A stretch of 64,000 nucleotides of DNA from Sipunculus nudus (GCA_026874595.1 CM049309.1:9823076-9887075), one strand, 5' to 3'; counted from the stretch's first letter, positions 11,907-23,674 are shown. The notes: generated by a model not told the origin, from the letters alone. Program-made: numbers and translations.

Positions 11907-12690
11907 ATGGCTAATAACTGTGTTCTCACCATAACTGTGACCTTTCAAATGATTAAGAATATGAAATGTGGACATAAGTTGGCAAGGAAATTGGAAAGGG
12001 CAAGAATTGAACAGGAACAACTAGAGTGTGAGTTTAAAATGCTTGAATTAAACGGCAGGGTTGAAAGAGAAATTGCAGAAATTATAAGACAAAATTTGGC
12101 TTCAGGGTTAAATTAAGTAAGGGCAGAGACGCAGGCCTAAGTCAGGGTTGCCAATTTTCAAGCAGAGGTAACAGTGATTCTGAAGCCGTATGTGCTGTCT
12201 GCAGAGATCTACCACAAGCAATCCCATTCAGTTAGGAGGGACTCTGATGAATCATTTGCAGAGTGATCTGTACGGGTCAAAGTTGTTTGATAGTTGAGCT
12301 GATAAAAAAAAGTTGACCTTGACTTCGGCAAGCTCAAGGATATGTGTGTCATTAAAATCTCCTGAGTGCCTCCCTTACTGATTTACAGGTATGGTGTAGG
12401 GAGAGGGATCGGAGGAGTGGGGGGGGGGGGGGATTTTGTGGAGATGTCAGGTGTGAGCAGGTGGGGCACATCACCGCCAGGTGCCCAACAGTGAAACCTC
12501 TTGAAAAATCCAAGGGGACAGATAGGAAAAAAGAAACAGTAAAGGTTACTTTCCCATTAGATGGGAACCAAAAGTGTGAATAATCCGCATGTGTTTGAGG
12601 GGTCAGTAAATGGAAGTCCAGTTCGCTGTGTGATATGGATTGTATGTAGAGGTTGGTTCCTAGTGGACCAAGAGGCATACATGGCACTCA
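11907..12690 (+). pseudogene. gag-protease remnant of the outer element, unit A
   Basis: A frame at 11907-12116 gives a charged helical segment with repeated Arg, Glu and Leu (words LARKLERARIEQEQLE and EREIAEII), as expected for a gag coiled coil. After a G homopolymer at about 12420-12432, which shifts the frame, comes the end of a CCHC zinc knuckle (CEQVGHITARC). From about 12588 there is a sequence like the start of a retroviral-type aspartic protease, in which the expected D-T-G triad is replaced by W-I-V. It is clearly inactive. Identification rests on order and motif shape only. Confidence 0.6.
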
Positions 12691-13044
12691 TATTGCCATG
12701 AAATAAGCAAATGGCCAGGTTCAGGATTCTTTGGCCATTGCTCACATCAAGGGCCCTTTCAACATAAAGCCAAAATAAAACCAAACCCAAGTCATTAGAG
12801 TTGCAATATGTAGAGTCAGGGGTCAATTATTGGACAGAGGTAACAGCTGACAAATGTGAACAACTTACAAACACTTCACAAGCAAATGTAAGGAAGCTGG
12901 CTGTGTCAGAAGAGGATGCACAGGAAGGAATATGTTTGCATCTATAGGAAAGGCAAGGTGCTTTGCAGGAAGTGGTCTTCAGGTAAAGAGGGTGATTATA
13001 GCAATGAACAACACCAATCAATCGTTCAAAGCTAACAGTGGGCA

Positions 13045-13351
13045 CATGTCATGAGAACAGCTCATGATATTATGATGGCTGGGCACTTTGGTGCAGAAAA
13101 GGCTAAAACGCGCATCATGAAGAACCTCACTGGCCAGGAATTTTCCGTGATGTGGCACGTCATGTCCATACTTGTCACCAGTGTCAAAAGTCAACCAAGG
13201 GAGGTCAAAGGTCACTGGTTTCAATTCTCGAATGGAAGAAGCTTTTAAAAAAGTCGCCATCGATATGATTGTTCCCCTTAGACTAAGTGCGATACCCTGA
13301 GGCTGTCACTGTACCTTCAATGGCTGATGAGCTAGCAATAATCTTTAGTAG
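13045..13351 (+). pseudogene. Integrase N-terminal fragment of the outer element, unit A
   Basis: The H2C2 zinc-binding domain of a gypsy integrase is visible across two frames: AHDIMMAGHFGAEKAKTRI in one, then HTCHQCQKS after a frameshift near 13130. The core begins at about 13255 with an AIDMIVPL word, equivalent to the first-Asp region of the DDE core. The sequence stops at the GTAG target site (13348-13351) where the inner element inserted. The same reading continues across the second GTAG at 30216-30219, which confirms the nesting. Confidence 0.7.
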
Positions 13352-13850
13352 TGTGGCCAGGCCACTTCTAACGATGTCAGTATTGGCCTAGACGATAGCG
13401 CCATCTGAGGGTAGTGTACAGTACTAGATCTAGGATGTTTGGGAGTTTCCGTGAGCGTTCGGTAGAAACGTAGTCAGAACGTAAAACATGGCGGAACGCT
13501 TAGCAGGGTTAGGAAGATTTGTGAGGGAAATCCCTTCCTAGTGCCAATAATGGTGGTGACAGCTGCTAGTTTCCCTGCCGATCAATGGCTGTGAGGCAAG
13601 ACTGACAGTTCAGGCCATATTGTCAAGACTGACAAGAGCTTTAGCACCCACGGATTACGAGTGGGTGTTTTTTCTGTTATACCGGGTGCAACGTGAATTG
13701 CATATCTGGTGCCACAATCCTGGAATTGTGAGGTCATCTAAGGAGAGATTATTATTATTAGAGAGATTCAAATCAAGTGAACTTGTTATGAGCTCTTTGT
13801 CAGGAATCTGACACCCCAAACCCCAACCTGCACATCCCCGGCTGGTTACA
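13352..13850 (+). repeat. 5' LTR of the inner gypsy element, unit A
   Basis: This 499-base LTR starts TGTGGCCAGG and ends GGCTGGTTACA, the usual TG...CA boundaries. It is virtually identical to 23675-24173 and matches the 3' LTR at 29730-30215 with roughly 10% divergence by eye plus several indels. It is preceded by GTAG (13348-13351), which also follows the 3' LTR. Confidence 0.9.
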
Positions 13851-13854
13851 GAAC

Positions 13855-13869
13855 TGTCAGAAGTGGGAT
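13855..13869 (+). other. Primer-binding site, tRNA-Leu type, unit A
   Basis: TGTCAGAAGTGGGAT, four bases after the LTR, is complementary to the 3' end of eukaryotic tRNA-Leu (acceptor stem and T arm ending ATCCCACTTCTGACA before CCA). The three bases expected to pair with CCA are AAC rather than TGG, a mutation consistent with decay. The position directly after the LTR supports its role as the minus-strand primer site. Confidence 0.7.
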
Positions 13870-15088
13870 GATGCCTGGAATCTGTGGTGATGCCTTTCAC
13901 CTGTAATAATGTCTTTAATCAGAGATGATGCCTTTCACCTGTAATAATGTCTTTAATCCGTGATGCCTGAAATCTGTGGTGATGCCTGATGCCATCTGCC
14001 CTTAAGGTGTGAACATTTACAAGTCTGTGAGACTTGTTTTGCATTATACAGACTTGGTTTACATAACATGACTATTGTTTGCCATGGGAGTGCATGGTAA
14101 GTTACAAAGTTAAGCTGCTGGTACAGACACACTGTAGCTGTGAGACTGACTGGGGATAACCAGCACCAGACAGGACATTTGATTTCTAGGCTGTTACAGA
14201 CAAAACTAGAGTATAAGAGGCACCCATGCTGTGTGTGTAAGTTTGTGGTTTATCTGTTGAGTATATTGGCTTGCAATTAATGATTATTTCTTTAATGTCT
14301 TATTGGCTTATAATGCACGCTTATATACGACCATTGTGTTTGATGACACTGCTGTGGTGCAGATCAGATGCAAACTACCAGGTGATTTGTTTGGCACAGT
14401 GCTCTCTGATTGGTGCACCGAGATATGTATTTACCTAAACAGATTGAATTGTCATTCATTTAATATCACATTGGTGTATTGTGGTTCCACTGGTATATGT
14501 TGTATACTCATTACTGATATCAGAGGTGTGGTATTTATATAAGTGACAGGTGCGTCTTATTAACTCACTGTAGTGTGGTACGGAACCATATGATGTATTA
14601 CAGGTAGATACAAGGGGACTTGAATGGTTGATATATATGTGTAGTTATATGTAATACACCTGGTACAGACAGGTCTTCATTTTTGTATTTGCAAGTCAAC
14701 AGAGGCCTTTGATTGGACAGGGCAATTGCAGGTTCATTGTTCATGTGTTACATTAGGTGTTGAACTATTTTAGGTGGAGAAGAGGTGTGTAATATTTATT
14801 TTCTGTAAGAGCCAGGACAGGTATAAGTCATTGCATAGTGTGCAACACCTGTAGGAGCCAACACTGTTTTGTGAATCATTGGTTTAACTTTGTTGAGGCC
14901 ACCGAACATGTGATGTGTAGAGTGTCAAGTCTCTAGGCGTCCAGTAAGTTTATGAAACATTACCAGGGGCCACAGTTTGTAGCCCAGAAACTGTAAAACA
15001 GGAGACATTTGGTAGCTGAACATCTTATTACCTGGTTAATGTATTGGTTTATGTAGAGAACTTCTGCATAATTGTGGGTTTTGTCATT
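13870..15088 (+). other. Leader region of the inner element with short tandem repeats, unit A
   Basis: This is non-coding sequence between the primer site and gag. A 32-base segment beginning GATGCCTTTCACCTG is repeated directly at 13889 and 13927 (period 38), and related 'tgatgcctg' words surround it. Frames here (for example 14303-14542) have no recognised similarity. Confidence 0.6.
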
Positions 15089-15955
15089 ATGACTGATTTA
15101 GAAAACTTGAAAAAGCAGGCTGAAGACCTGCAGCGTATGGTGCAGGTACAAGGGGAGAGTCCTTGTCATCAGAGTTTTACAAACCTCATCAGAGGCCGAG
15201 GCACTTTGACAGCACTACACCGGACCTTGATGATTGGCTTTCAGAGGTTGAGAGGGTGCTGCGTGGTCAAGGCTTGACTTGTTGGATGTAGGTAGATTTC
15301 ACCGAATCTCATCTTGAAGGTGCTGCGAGGGAGGAAGTGAGGTATGCCAGTGATGACAAGAAAAAGGAACCAGAAGCCATATTCTCCATACTTTGTGAGG
15401 CTTTCGGTGAGAAACTGTCTACTACGCAGCTAATGGATGCCTTTTATGCGCAAAGACAGCAAGAGAAGGAAACGCTTGGAGAGTTCAGTCATAGACTTCT
15501 GGGATTACTGGCTCGAGTGAGACGTTAAGACCAGGATGCATTTCCTGATGAAGACAAGGTGGTGCGTGAAAAGGTTAGAGATGGGCATTTAGGGAGAGAG
15601 TTAAAGAGATATATCAGGGAGAATCCAAATACCACCTTCCTTGACATAAGAGAGGAGGCAATTCGTTGGGCGGAGGGGACTACAGCACATGTGGTCAATG
15701 TCTGGAGTGACTGGACCAGTAGTGGTGCTGACCAAGAGCAGCAGCAGCAACAGATCAAGAAACAGGGGGAGATAATAAACACCCTCATGGGAAGCTTTCC
15801 ACCAGCAGGCAACAGGGGTCAAGGAAGCCCATCACCTCAAGCCACTGGAGAGACTCGTCGGTGTTTTGGATGCAACCAGGTAGGACACTTGAGATGAAAC
15901 TGCCCAAACCCCAAGCCTAAAGGGAACTTTGAAAATGGTCAGACGACCGACTAAG
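15089..15955 (+). pseudogene. gag of the inner gypsy element, broken, unit A
   Basis: The reading starts at ATG 15089 (MTDLENLKKQAEDLQ), shifts frame near 15180, has a stop at 15526-15528 (GGLLARVRR-stop context), and resumes as a frame with RYIRENPNTTFLDIREEAI and a Gln-rich segment. It ends in a CCHC zinc knuckle, CFGCNQVGHLR, whose last Cys lies beyond an in-frame TGA at 15895-15897. In Ty3/gypsy elements gag forms the particle and the knuckle binds RNA. At least one frameshift and two stops make it non-functional. Confidence 0.8.
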
Positions 15956-16017
15956 AGACGGTTGTTGCGTACCCTGTAGAACAGCACAAGACAATTGGCA
16001 GGAGACCAGTCACCAAG

Positions 16018-16602
16018 GTGAAGTTCGCTGGGGTAGAGGTAGATTGCTTTGTGGATACCGGCTCTATGGTGACCACAATTAGCGAGACTTTCTTCTCAGA
16101 CTGGATCATCTTGGACCCAATAGAGTGGCTCACTCCAAGGGCAGCCAATGGTATACAGGTCCCATATGTAGGACTTGCCATTTTCGATTTGGAGGTGCAT
16201 GGGACATTGATATGTGATGTAGAAGTACTGGTTGTGAAGGGCACTCCAATGACTATAGAAGCACGGAAAAGGTTACCGGGTATGTTAGGAACCAATGTGC
16301 TGATGCACATCAAAGACTCGGCTGGGTTCATAAAAGTGGAAGACAGGGTGGGAGATGGGTCATCAGCAGTCAGAGTAGCTGAAACACAAACGGTGTACAT
16401 TCCATCCCTTAGTTTAAGCCCAGTTAAGGTGAGCGGACCAGTGGGTGGCTCTGTTTCCATATTAGAGCCCTTGAAGGACATGACCCATCTGCCAAAGAAT
16501 ATGCAAGTGGTGCCCACAGTGTTTAGGGCAAGCCCCAAGTGTGTTAAATTGGTTAACCATGTGGCTTGGCGAATGGTCCCACAACATGGCAGCGACTTAT
16601 GA
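16018..16602 (+). pseudogene. Aspartic protease region of the inner element, unit A
   Basis: A 194-codon frame carries the retropepsin active-site triad in the context DCFVDTGSMVTTIS (about residues 9-22), with a downstream hydrophobic word GTLICDVEVLVV and a MLGTNVL word typical of the flap and C-terminal part. It continues into a connecting segment, after which the expected N-terminal half of reverse transcriptase is missing. The frame leaves the polyprotein near 16560. The triad is intact, but the polyprotein around it is not. Confidence 0.8.
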
Positions 16603-17640
16603 GCACTGTTTTAAGAGAAGACTTCTATGATTTTCTCCTTGTGTATTTGAACGATATAATTGTGTACTCGCCGACTTGGGAGGAACACTTACCCAGGCCA
16701 GAGAACGTCTTCAGAAAGCTAAGGACACACGGGCTCAAGCTTTCCCTGCGGAAGTGTCACTTTTTTCAGACCAAGGTCAATTACTTGGGACATGTTGTTA
16801 CATCCGAAGGGGTAAGCCCAGACCCAGACAAGAATAATTGCCTGGGGTGCTTGCATATCAAAGTTTGCAGGACACACGGGCTCAAGCTTTCCCTGCGGAA
16901 GTGTCACTTTTTTCAGACCAAGGTCAATTACTTGGGACATGTTGTTACATCCGAAGTGGTAAGCCTGAAACTACAGAAAACCAAGAGGCAGAGCTTCCCC
17001 ATAGGACAGCATTGGGACTCGAATTGTCAAGGAGCGTTTGAGGATAACAGGCAGGCCTTAACAACAGCCCCAGTTCTCAGTTTTGCAGACTTTACATTGC
17101 CGTTTGTGGTGGAGACCGATGCCTCATGTCAAGGCTTAGGGGCAATACTCAGTCAAGTTCAAGGTGGGAAGTGAAAAGTCATCGCCTATGCAAGCAGAGG
17201 GTTATGCCGAGGAGAAAGGAACATGGATAAGTACAGTTCCAAAAAGCTCGAGTTGTTGGCCCTGAAGTGGGCTGTCTCTGAAAAGTTCAGGGAGTACCTC
17301 CAAGAGAAGCCCTTTACAGTCATTCTGGACAACAATCCGTTGACCTATTTCCTGAAACAAACCAAGCTTTCAGCAGCTGAACAGTGCTGGGCCAACGAGT
17401 AAGCCTGATTCAACTTTGAGATCCTGTATCGCTCTGGTCGCAAGAATGTAGGGGTGGATGCGTTGTCCCGCCAGGAGACCAACCCTTGGGACCGAGATGG
17501 TGAGGAGGAACCCGCTGAGGAGGATACACATACTCTCTATGCATTAGCAGCATGCTCAGATGACATCGACTTGCCCACAGTTAGTTTTCCAAAGTCAACT
17601 GAGATCCTTTGGGAGGCTTCATGTACCACACGTTAGGACC
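16566..17640 (+). pseudogene. Reverse transcriptase-RNase H remnant of the inner element, unit A
   Basis: The frame begins in the middle of the reverse transcriptase (WQRLMSTVLREDFYDF), so the fingers half with its first catalytic Asp is deleted. The active-site word reads VYLNDIIVYS: the usual YLDD is changed to YLND, losing a metal ligand. A 97-base segment (starting AGGACACACGGGCTC at 16722) is repeated after 147 bases, so the thumb-proximal word HGLKLSLRKCHFFQ occurs twice. RNase H follows with VETDASCQGLGAIL, ELLALKWAV and LDNNPLTYFL, broken by a stop at 17172-17174 and others near 17400. The word VDALSRQ marks the usual end of RNase H. Inactive. Confidence 0.85.
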
Positions 17641-18491
17641 TTGAACTTCAGTTGAAGGTTTGGGAGTATGGTACTCGCAAGAAGCAACCTTTCCTAAGCG
17701 AAGCTTTGGAGGCTACTCCGCTGCCGCACTTGTCCAAAGAAGCCTTAGCAGACATACAAGGAAAGGACCCCATAATAGGACCATTCCTCAGGGATTGGCG
17801 GAACAAGTCCATACCACTATTGAGTGAGAGGCGCAGGAAACTGTGAGAACTCCAATTGATGTACTGACAATGGGATCGCTTCCAGGAGACAGAGGGAGTC
17901 TACAGACGTGTTAAAGATAAAAAAAACTGGGACCCTTAAATGAGCTTGTACTGCCTGCATGTTACATGACCAACTGTTTGGTGCCCTTCGTGTTGAAAGG
18001 ATGGAACAAATGGTCTGAAAGAGATGTTATTGGCCCAGAATGAACAAGTTCATCACTGATGGTAGGCGTTGTGGCTGATGCACTCTGTCCAAGTACATAA
18101 AGGTCATCACTGATGCATTCACAAAGTCTACTGTCGCAGTCCCAACGCGCGACCAGAAGGCCACAACAGTCGCCTGAGTGTTAAGCCCAGACTGGTTTTC
18201 AAGGTATGGTGCACCAGCACGCTTACACAGTGATAGAGGCTGTGATTTCTCGAGTCATGATGTCTGTGCCTTGTGTGAGACATACAGAGTGAAGAAGTCC
18301 AGTACAACTGCATTTGGCCCAATCCAATGGGCAATGTTAACGGTTTAACCGGACCCTACACGATTTATTGAGGTCCCTTGAGGCAAACAAGAAACGCCGA
18401 TGGCCAGAGTACTTAACGGAGTTAGTGTTTGCTTATAATGTAATCCCCACTAGTCGACGGGATACAGCCCATTTTACTTGTTTTGTCGGGA
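17641..18491 (+). pseudogene. Integrase of the inner element, truncated at the duplication junction, unit A
   Basis: Fragments of a gypsy integrase core are readable through many stops, for example KVITDAFTKSTVAVPTRDQ near 18105 and a SDRGCDFSSHD word near 18230, where retroviral integrases have the second core Asp. The zinc-binding domain before it is heavily eroded. The reading stops at 18491, where unit B begins with repeat F1 sequence. The rest of the integrase survives only in unit B. Confidence 0.75.
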
Positions 18492-18934
18492 TGCACAGTG
18501 TATGTGCCTGCTTATTTCTACAGAGGAATTTGATACATCAGCTTGAAATTGGGCATAATTATACTTATCAGGTAGCTTTATCATGTGCAAGACTTGTGGC
18601 ACCACCTACAATAATTTTTGTACAGTGTATGTCCCTGCTTATTTGGCAGGAGAGGTTTGACATATCAGTCTGACATTGGGCATATGTATATATCTCTGTT
18701 TTATATACAAGACTGGTGGTTCCAGCTGAAATCATTTTTGTGTTGTGTGCACCCATGCCAGAATTTCAGTAGTGATGTTTGTGTAATTGTTTCTTGTTCA
18801 AAGTGTTCAGTACTTGGATTGTCCATATACATGTTACACATGTTCTTGAAAAGTAATGGTCCAGCATTGAAGCATTATACTTGGTGTAATCCCATTGCAC
18901 AGGTTCATATTAGGCCTGTAGGCCTTGTTAATAA
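18492..18934 (+). repeat. Family F1 fragment at the start of unit B
   Basis: This corresponds to 8222-8664, the right-hand 443 bases of F1 copy 1, and ends at the same AGGCCTGTAGGCCTTG word. Its left end is the duplication breakpoint rather than a natural end of the repeat. Confidence 0.85.
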
Positions 18935-19083
18935 TCTGCTTCAGTTGTATTTTTGGGATATCATGCACAAATTTGTGGCAAGCATGTATGCTAATCCTAC
19001 AAACTGTTGCATGCCTAAATGTGGAGTACATGCAAAAATGGCACATCTAATAGGATTTTATTTGTTTTGTATGCCAGTCTGTG

Positions 19084-20478
19084 ACGAGACATTATGGTAT
19101 ATTGGTAAATCCATAGTCCATCCGTAAGTCAGTTAATTTTTAGTGTCACTGCAATAACTAATAAGGGCTTGAGGGATTTTCACGAAACTCACCATAAATA
19201 CTTACCAATAGATTATCATATAAGTTCAATTATATGGAACATCCATGTATATTTAGTGAGGTCAGAGGTCACAAAGCTACTTTGTGGTTAGTCTGCATAA
19301 CTTATCAGGCATTAGTGGTGGGAGTCGGTTCCTTTTTCATAATCGATCATCGGTTTGGGCAAACCGATTGATGATCGATTATTAATCGGTTCAGACAAAT
19401 ATAAAGGAATGTGCAATTATCTGTGAAACTGTACTCTCTCAACCCAGCCTGCATGTCTTAGTAATTCTACCTTACAAAAAGACGTTTTTGCCTTTTTTAT
19501 ATTTTCCTTTTATCACTAATATATGCTATTCAAAGTTTCATTTTAATTAATTATAGTATTCAATTAAACCACAGTCCAGGACAGCCACTTGCTGGCCCTC
19601 ATGAATTCTCCCACGTATCATTTTAACTTCACTACCAGGCCTTCCATTTTATAACAATTATGATGACTGCCGACATGCATACTGGTTTAAAAGGGCTGCC
19701 AGAAAAATTACAGGCCCATATAACTTTTGGCAAAAATAAAAAATTAGTAATTGAAAGCTAAAAATATAATAACTCATGTGGCAGCGGCACCTGGCATCAG
19801 TTGAGGAGATTATTTCTAAGAGAATCTTGCAAAATTGGCATAGACCTGGAGAATTATGGAGCATTTTAACGCCATACCCATATTTTGCAATGAACATCTT
19901 GTTAGAAAACTCTCCGCTAATTCTGCAGCTTCTTGCCAGTTCACAGAGGTTTAATAAGTCCTCCGTTAATTCTCTCATCTACTCAGTTATATACTTAGGT
20001 TATTTGGGAACACAGACTCATTATATGAAGCGCAGAATGTTGTAAAAAATGGACGAGTAATTTTTCCCTATAACTTAAAGACATTATGGTAAAAACAATC
20101 ATGAGTATGATGTAATCGATAGTTGCATTTTGTAATCGAGCGCTTGAAAGTTGCATCAAACCGACTGACTTTCGAAAAAACTCGATCGGCCCACCACTAT
20201 CAGGCATATGACGGATTTTGATGAAACTCAACAGAAATATAAATAGATACAAAATCTTGCCCCTGGTAAAATCCATGCATCTTTATTGAGGTCAGAAGTC
20301 ACCAGACTTTGGTGGTGCTGTGATGACTTAACAAAATTCTTATGAATATTCGTGAAACTCAGTATAAATAATAATCATTAAAGTTACTGATCTGGATTCA
20401 ATTCTCAGCAAAACTCATGCATATTTAATGAGGTCAGAGGTCATAAGACATACATTAATTGAATGTTTGTGGTGCTCA
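19084..20478 (-). repeat. Family F3, copy 1B, interrupted by hAT element
   Basis: The unit-B counterpart of 8815-10158, with the same hAT insertion at the same point. The insertion therefore predates the duplication. Most of the A/B differences of the whole duplication fall in this copy, in the hAT element and in the F1 fragment to its left. Confidence 0.8.
19313..20199. mobile_element. Non-autonomous hAT element, copy B
   Basis: Same TIRs (TAGTGGTGGG and CCCACCACTA) and the same TCAGGCAT target duplication as copy A. It is 51 bases longer because of a stretch around 19487-19540 that copy A lacks. The extra stretch ends at a TTTCATTTT word whose start resembles the sequence at its beginning, so a deletion in copy A between short T-rich repeats is likely. 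Confidence 0.88.
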
Positions 20479-21941
20479 AAAACAAAATTATCAAAATATC
20501 ACATTTTATTTATCATAAAACATCAAATGCTGAATGATTCAAAACAGGAAATGAAAAAAAAAATATATATAAATTTGAATATTAGTTGTGGTATAATATA
20601 ATAGTTGTTTATTATTAGTTGTGGTATAAAACCTCCATTCAGTATATATAGTAATGCAAAATCATTTCATATAAATAAATGATACTGAAAAAAGGTTAAA
20701 TAATAAAAAAGGTAAACATTCTTTCAAACATTTTTCATGTTTGTTGAAGAGGTTTAATGATTACATAACAATTAAAGGAAGGTTTTGGTACAAAAATCTG
20801 AACCCCCACCAACACTTCAGTCACAGCCTAGATGATTGTAGATGTATTTATGGTAGTAGTCAACCAGAAAGCGGTCTACCAGATAAGTTGACCAACTACT
20901 GTAACACTGGGCAACTGCCTATTTATGTGCCAGCTGACAAATTGTCGTTTCACATAATATGAGTAACTTCTTGTGCCTTATGGGAAAATACATGATAGAT
21001 ATAGGAACAGAGTTATTTAGAACAATGTACATCTTAGTTATATATTCTGGTATACATGCAATTTTTTACAGCTGAAATATGAAAGATCACATAAATAAAT
21101 AAATGTATGAAGTCAAACCTTTTAAATACAGATGACCAAAGAACTAATTGTAGTGAATTCATTCTTATGACTCAACCCCTCATAATTTGACCACCAAAAA
21201 TATCCCCAGATTTAATAGATGCTAAAAGAAGTTTCAGGTGAGTGATTATAAGTATTTGGTGAGTCTGTTCTAGTACTACTTACATGAATGTTATATTTCT
21301 ACCACCAGATGTCACTCATGTTCTAGGAGGCAACTGATTGTCTACTTAGATACTGTTGTCTTCAGTGTCTGTGAACACACACATGACCATTAGCTAATTT
21401 CAGAGCATTATTTTCTAATGGCATAGTATATGTTAAACTATTTCAGTAATACTTGCATAAGAATATATGTTCTACAGCTAAATTCATGCATCTGCCCATT
21501 TTAAGATGAACAATGCATAAAAAGGGTATAAGCAAATCTTAAGTGTTTTTTCAAATTAATAGTATTTCCCTACATTCAGACTTGTACACTGCATCATCAT
21601 GACCTGGCAGAGCTCTGCCAATTATTTTTACAGACAAGAGTACAGTCTACAGACATACATTAAATACTTGAAGTTGCATATGTATATTTAAAAAAGATCA
21701 AGTGTTCACAATACATTTAAGGCATTATATCAATATTAAACTCCTGGAGTCTTGTTTCATGAAAAGGTATTATGAAACTAAGAAAATCCCCAGAAATGAC
21801 AACATATAATGTCTTTACCTGATTTGACACCAAAATGAAGGAATGAATGAATGTCACATATTGTCTTCCTTATTACCTAATGTGAGATACCAAGTTATGA
21901 GGATATTAATGGCAATATTTCTACTAGTGTCTTATTTGTAC
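20479..21941. other. Duplicated AT-rich segment without recognised gene (unit B)
   Basis: Counterpart of 10159-11619 with only a few differences (near 20818 and 21340, and a two-base insertion near 21544). No coding or RNA feature is recognised. Confidence 0.5.
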
Positions 21942-23674
21942 AGAATGGCGACAAGGCGACAGTAACTGTACTGACTAGTCTAATGAAAAGGTGAAGGAGA
22001 GACTATAGATCCTTAGGGGAGCAGTGTTATGAAAGGCTCAAGTGTAACCAGGTAAAGGGGTTGAGCTATGTAGAGCAGGCATTTAGGGAGCAGGATGAGG
22101 ATGGAGGTGTTTAAGTACCACTTTACAGTCAGGTTGCTGATGTGTGGATGTGGGAGTTATCCAAAATCTGGATCCAATCTTTTGAACCAAGATCAACAGA
22201 CACAAGTTGAGCAGATGCAAGTGTCATAATGGCTAATAACTGTGTTCTCACCATAACTGTGACCTTTCAAATGATTAAGAATATGAAATGTGGACATAAG
22301 TTGGCAAGGAAATTGGAAAGGGCAAGAATTGAACAGGAACAACTAGAGTGTGAGTTTAAAATGCTTGAATTAAACGGCAGGGTTGAAAGAGAAATTGCAG
22401 AAATTATAAGACAAAATTTGGCTTCAGGGTTAAATTAAGTAAGGGCAGAGACGCAGGCCTAAGTCAGGGTTGCCAATTTTCAAGCAGAGGTAACAGTGAT
22501 TCTGAAGCCGTATGTGCTGTCTGCAGAGATCTACCACAAGCAATCCCATTCAGTTAGGAGGGACTCTGATGAATCATTTGCAGAGTGATCTGTACGGGTC
22601 AAAGTTGTTTGATAGTTGAGCTGATAAAAAAAAGTTGACCTTGACTTCGGCAAGCTCAAGGATATGTGTGTCATTAAAATCTCCTGAGTGCCTCCCTTAC
22701 TGATTTACAGGTATGGTGTAGGGAGAGGGATCGGAGGAGTGGGGGGGGGGGGGGGATTTTGTGGAGATGTCAGGTGTGAGCAGGTGGGGCACATCACCGC
22801 CAGGTGCCCAACAGTGAAACCTCTTGAAAAATCCAAGGGGACAGATAGGAAAAAAGAAACAGTAAAGGTTACTTTCCCATTAGATGGGAACCAAAAGTGT
22901 GAATAATCCGCATGTGTTTGAGGGGTCAGTAAATGGAAGTCCAGTTCGCTGTGTGATATGGATTGTATGTAGAGGTTGGTTCCTAGTGGACCAAGAGGCA
23001 TACATGGCACTCATATTGCCATGAAATAAGCAAATGGCCAGGTTCAGGATTCTTTGGCCATTGCTCACATCAAGGGCCCTTTCAACATAAAGCCAAAATA
23101 AAACCAAACCCAAGTCATTAGAGTTGCAATATGTAGAGTCAGGGGTCAATTATTGGACAGAGGTAACAGCTGACAAATGTGAACAACTTACAAACACTTC
23201 ACAAGCAAATGTAAGGAAGCTGGCTGTGTCAGAAGAGGATGCACAGGAAGGAATATGTTTGCATCTATAGGAAAGGCAAGGTGCTTTGCAGGAAGTGGTC
23301 TTCAGGTAAAGAGGGTGATTATAGCAATGAACAACACCAATCAATCGTTCAAAGCTAACAGTGGGCACATGTCATGAGAACAGCTCATGATATTATGATG
23401 GCTGGGCACTTTGGTGCAGAAAAGGCTAAAACGCGCATCATGAAGAACCTCACTGGCCAGGAATTTTCCGTGATGTGGCACGTCATGTCCATACTTGTCA
23501 CCAGTGTCAAAAGTCAACCAAGGGAGGTCAAAGGTCACTGGTTTCAATTCTCGAATGGAAGAAGCTTTTAAAAAAGTCGCCATCGATATGATTGTTCCCC
23601 TTAGACTAAGTGCGATACCCTGAGGCTGTCACTGTACCTTCAATGGCTGATGAGCTAGCAATAATCTTTAGTAG
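21942..23674 (+). mobile_element. Decayed Ty3/gypsy-like retroelement (outer element), left part, unit B
   Basis: Nearly identical to 11620-13351: gag coiled coil at 22229-22438, zinc-knuckle remnant near 22770-22806, protease remnant from about 22911, integrase start at 23368-23674. The G run at 22741-22755 is one base longer than in unit A. Here the interrupted integrase can be followed to its other half at 30216-30545, because the inner element is complete. Confidence 0.75.

Larger units (their letters stand above)
11620..13351 (+). mobile_element. Decayed Ty3/gypsy-like retroelement (outer element), left part, unit A
   Basis: In order along the plus strand are gag-like coiled-coil sequence, a zinc-knuckle remnant, a retropepsin-like remnant and the integrase zinc-binding and core start. 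All are frameshifted or contain stops. Reverse transcriptase and RNase H are not visible between the protease remnant (~12690) and the integrase (~13050), so an internal deletion is likely. At 13351 the integrase is interrupted by the LTR of the inner element, and it resumes at 30216 beyond the inner 3' LTR. I could not define its own LTRs. The right part belongs physically to the unit-B copy; the unit-A copy has lost it. Confidence 0.75.
8222..18491. repeat. Tandem segmental duplication, unit A
   Basis: The 10,270-base left unit of a direct duplication. Sequence from TGCACAGTGTATGTG at 8222 restarts at 18492. The A/B junction falls inside the integrase of a gypsy element, and the three bases TGC are shared by both breakpoints (8222-8224, 18492-18494, 28815-28817), as in microhomology-mediated or replication-based duplication. 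Between 8222 and about 9966 I counted roughly 22 substitutions and a 51-base indel relative to unit B. From there to the end I found only three substitutions (near 10498, 11020 and 16002) plus two short homopolymer or dinucleotide indels. Confidence 0.95.

Noticed and set aside
15951-16538. 195-codon minus-strand frame
   Set aside because: It is the reverse-strand shadow of the gypsy protease frame. The plus strand carries the DTG active site and lies in the expected polyprotein order.
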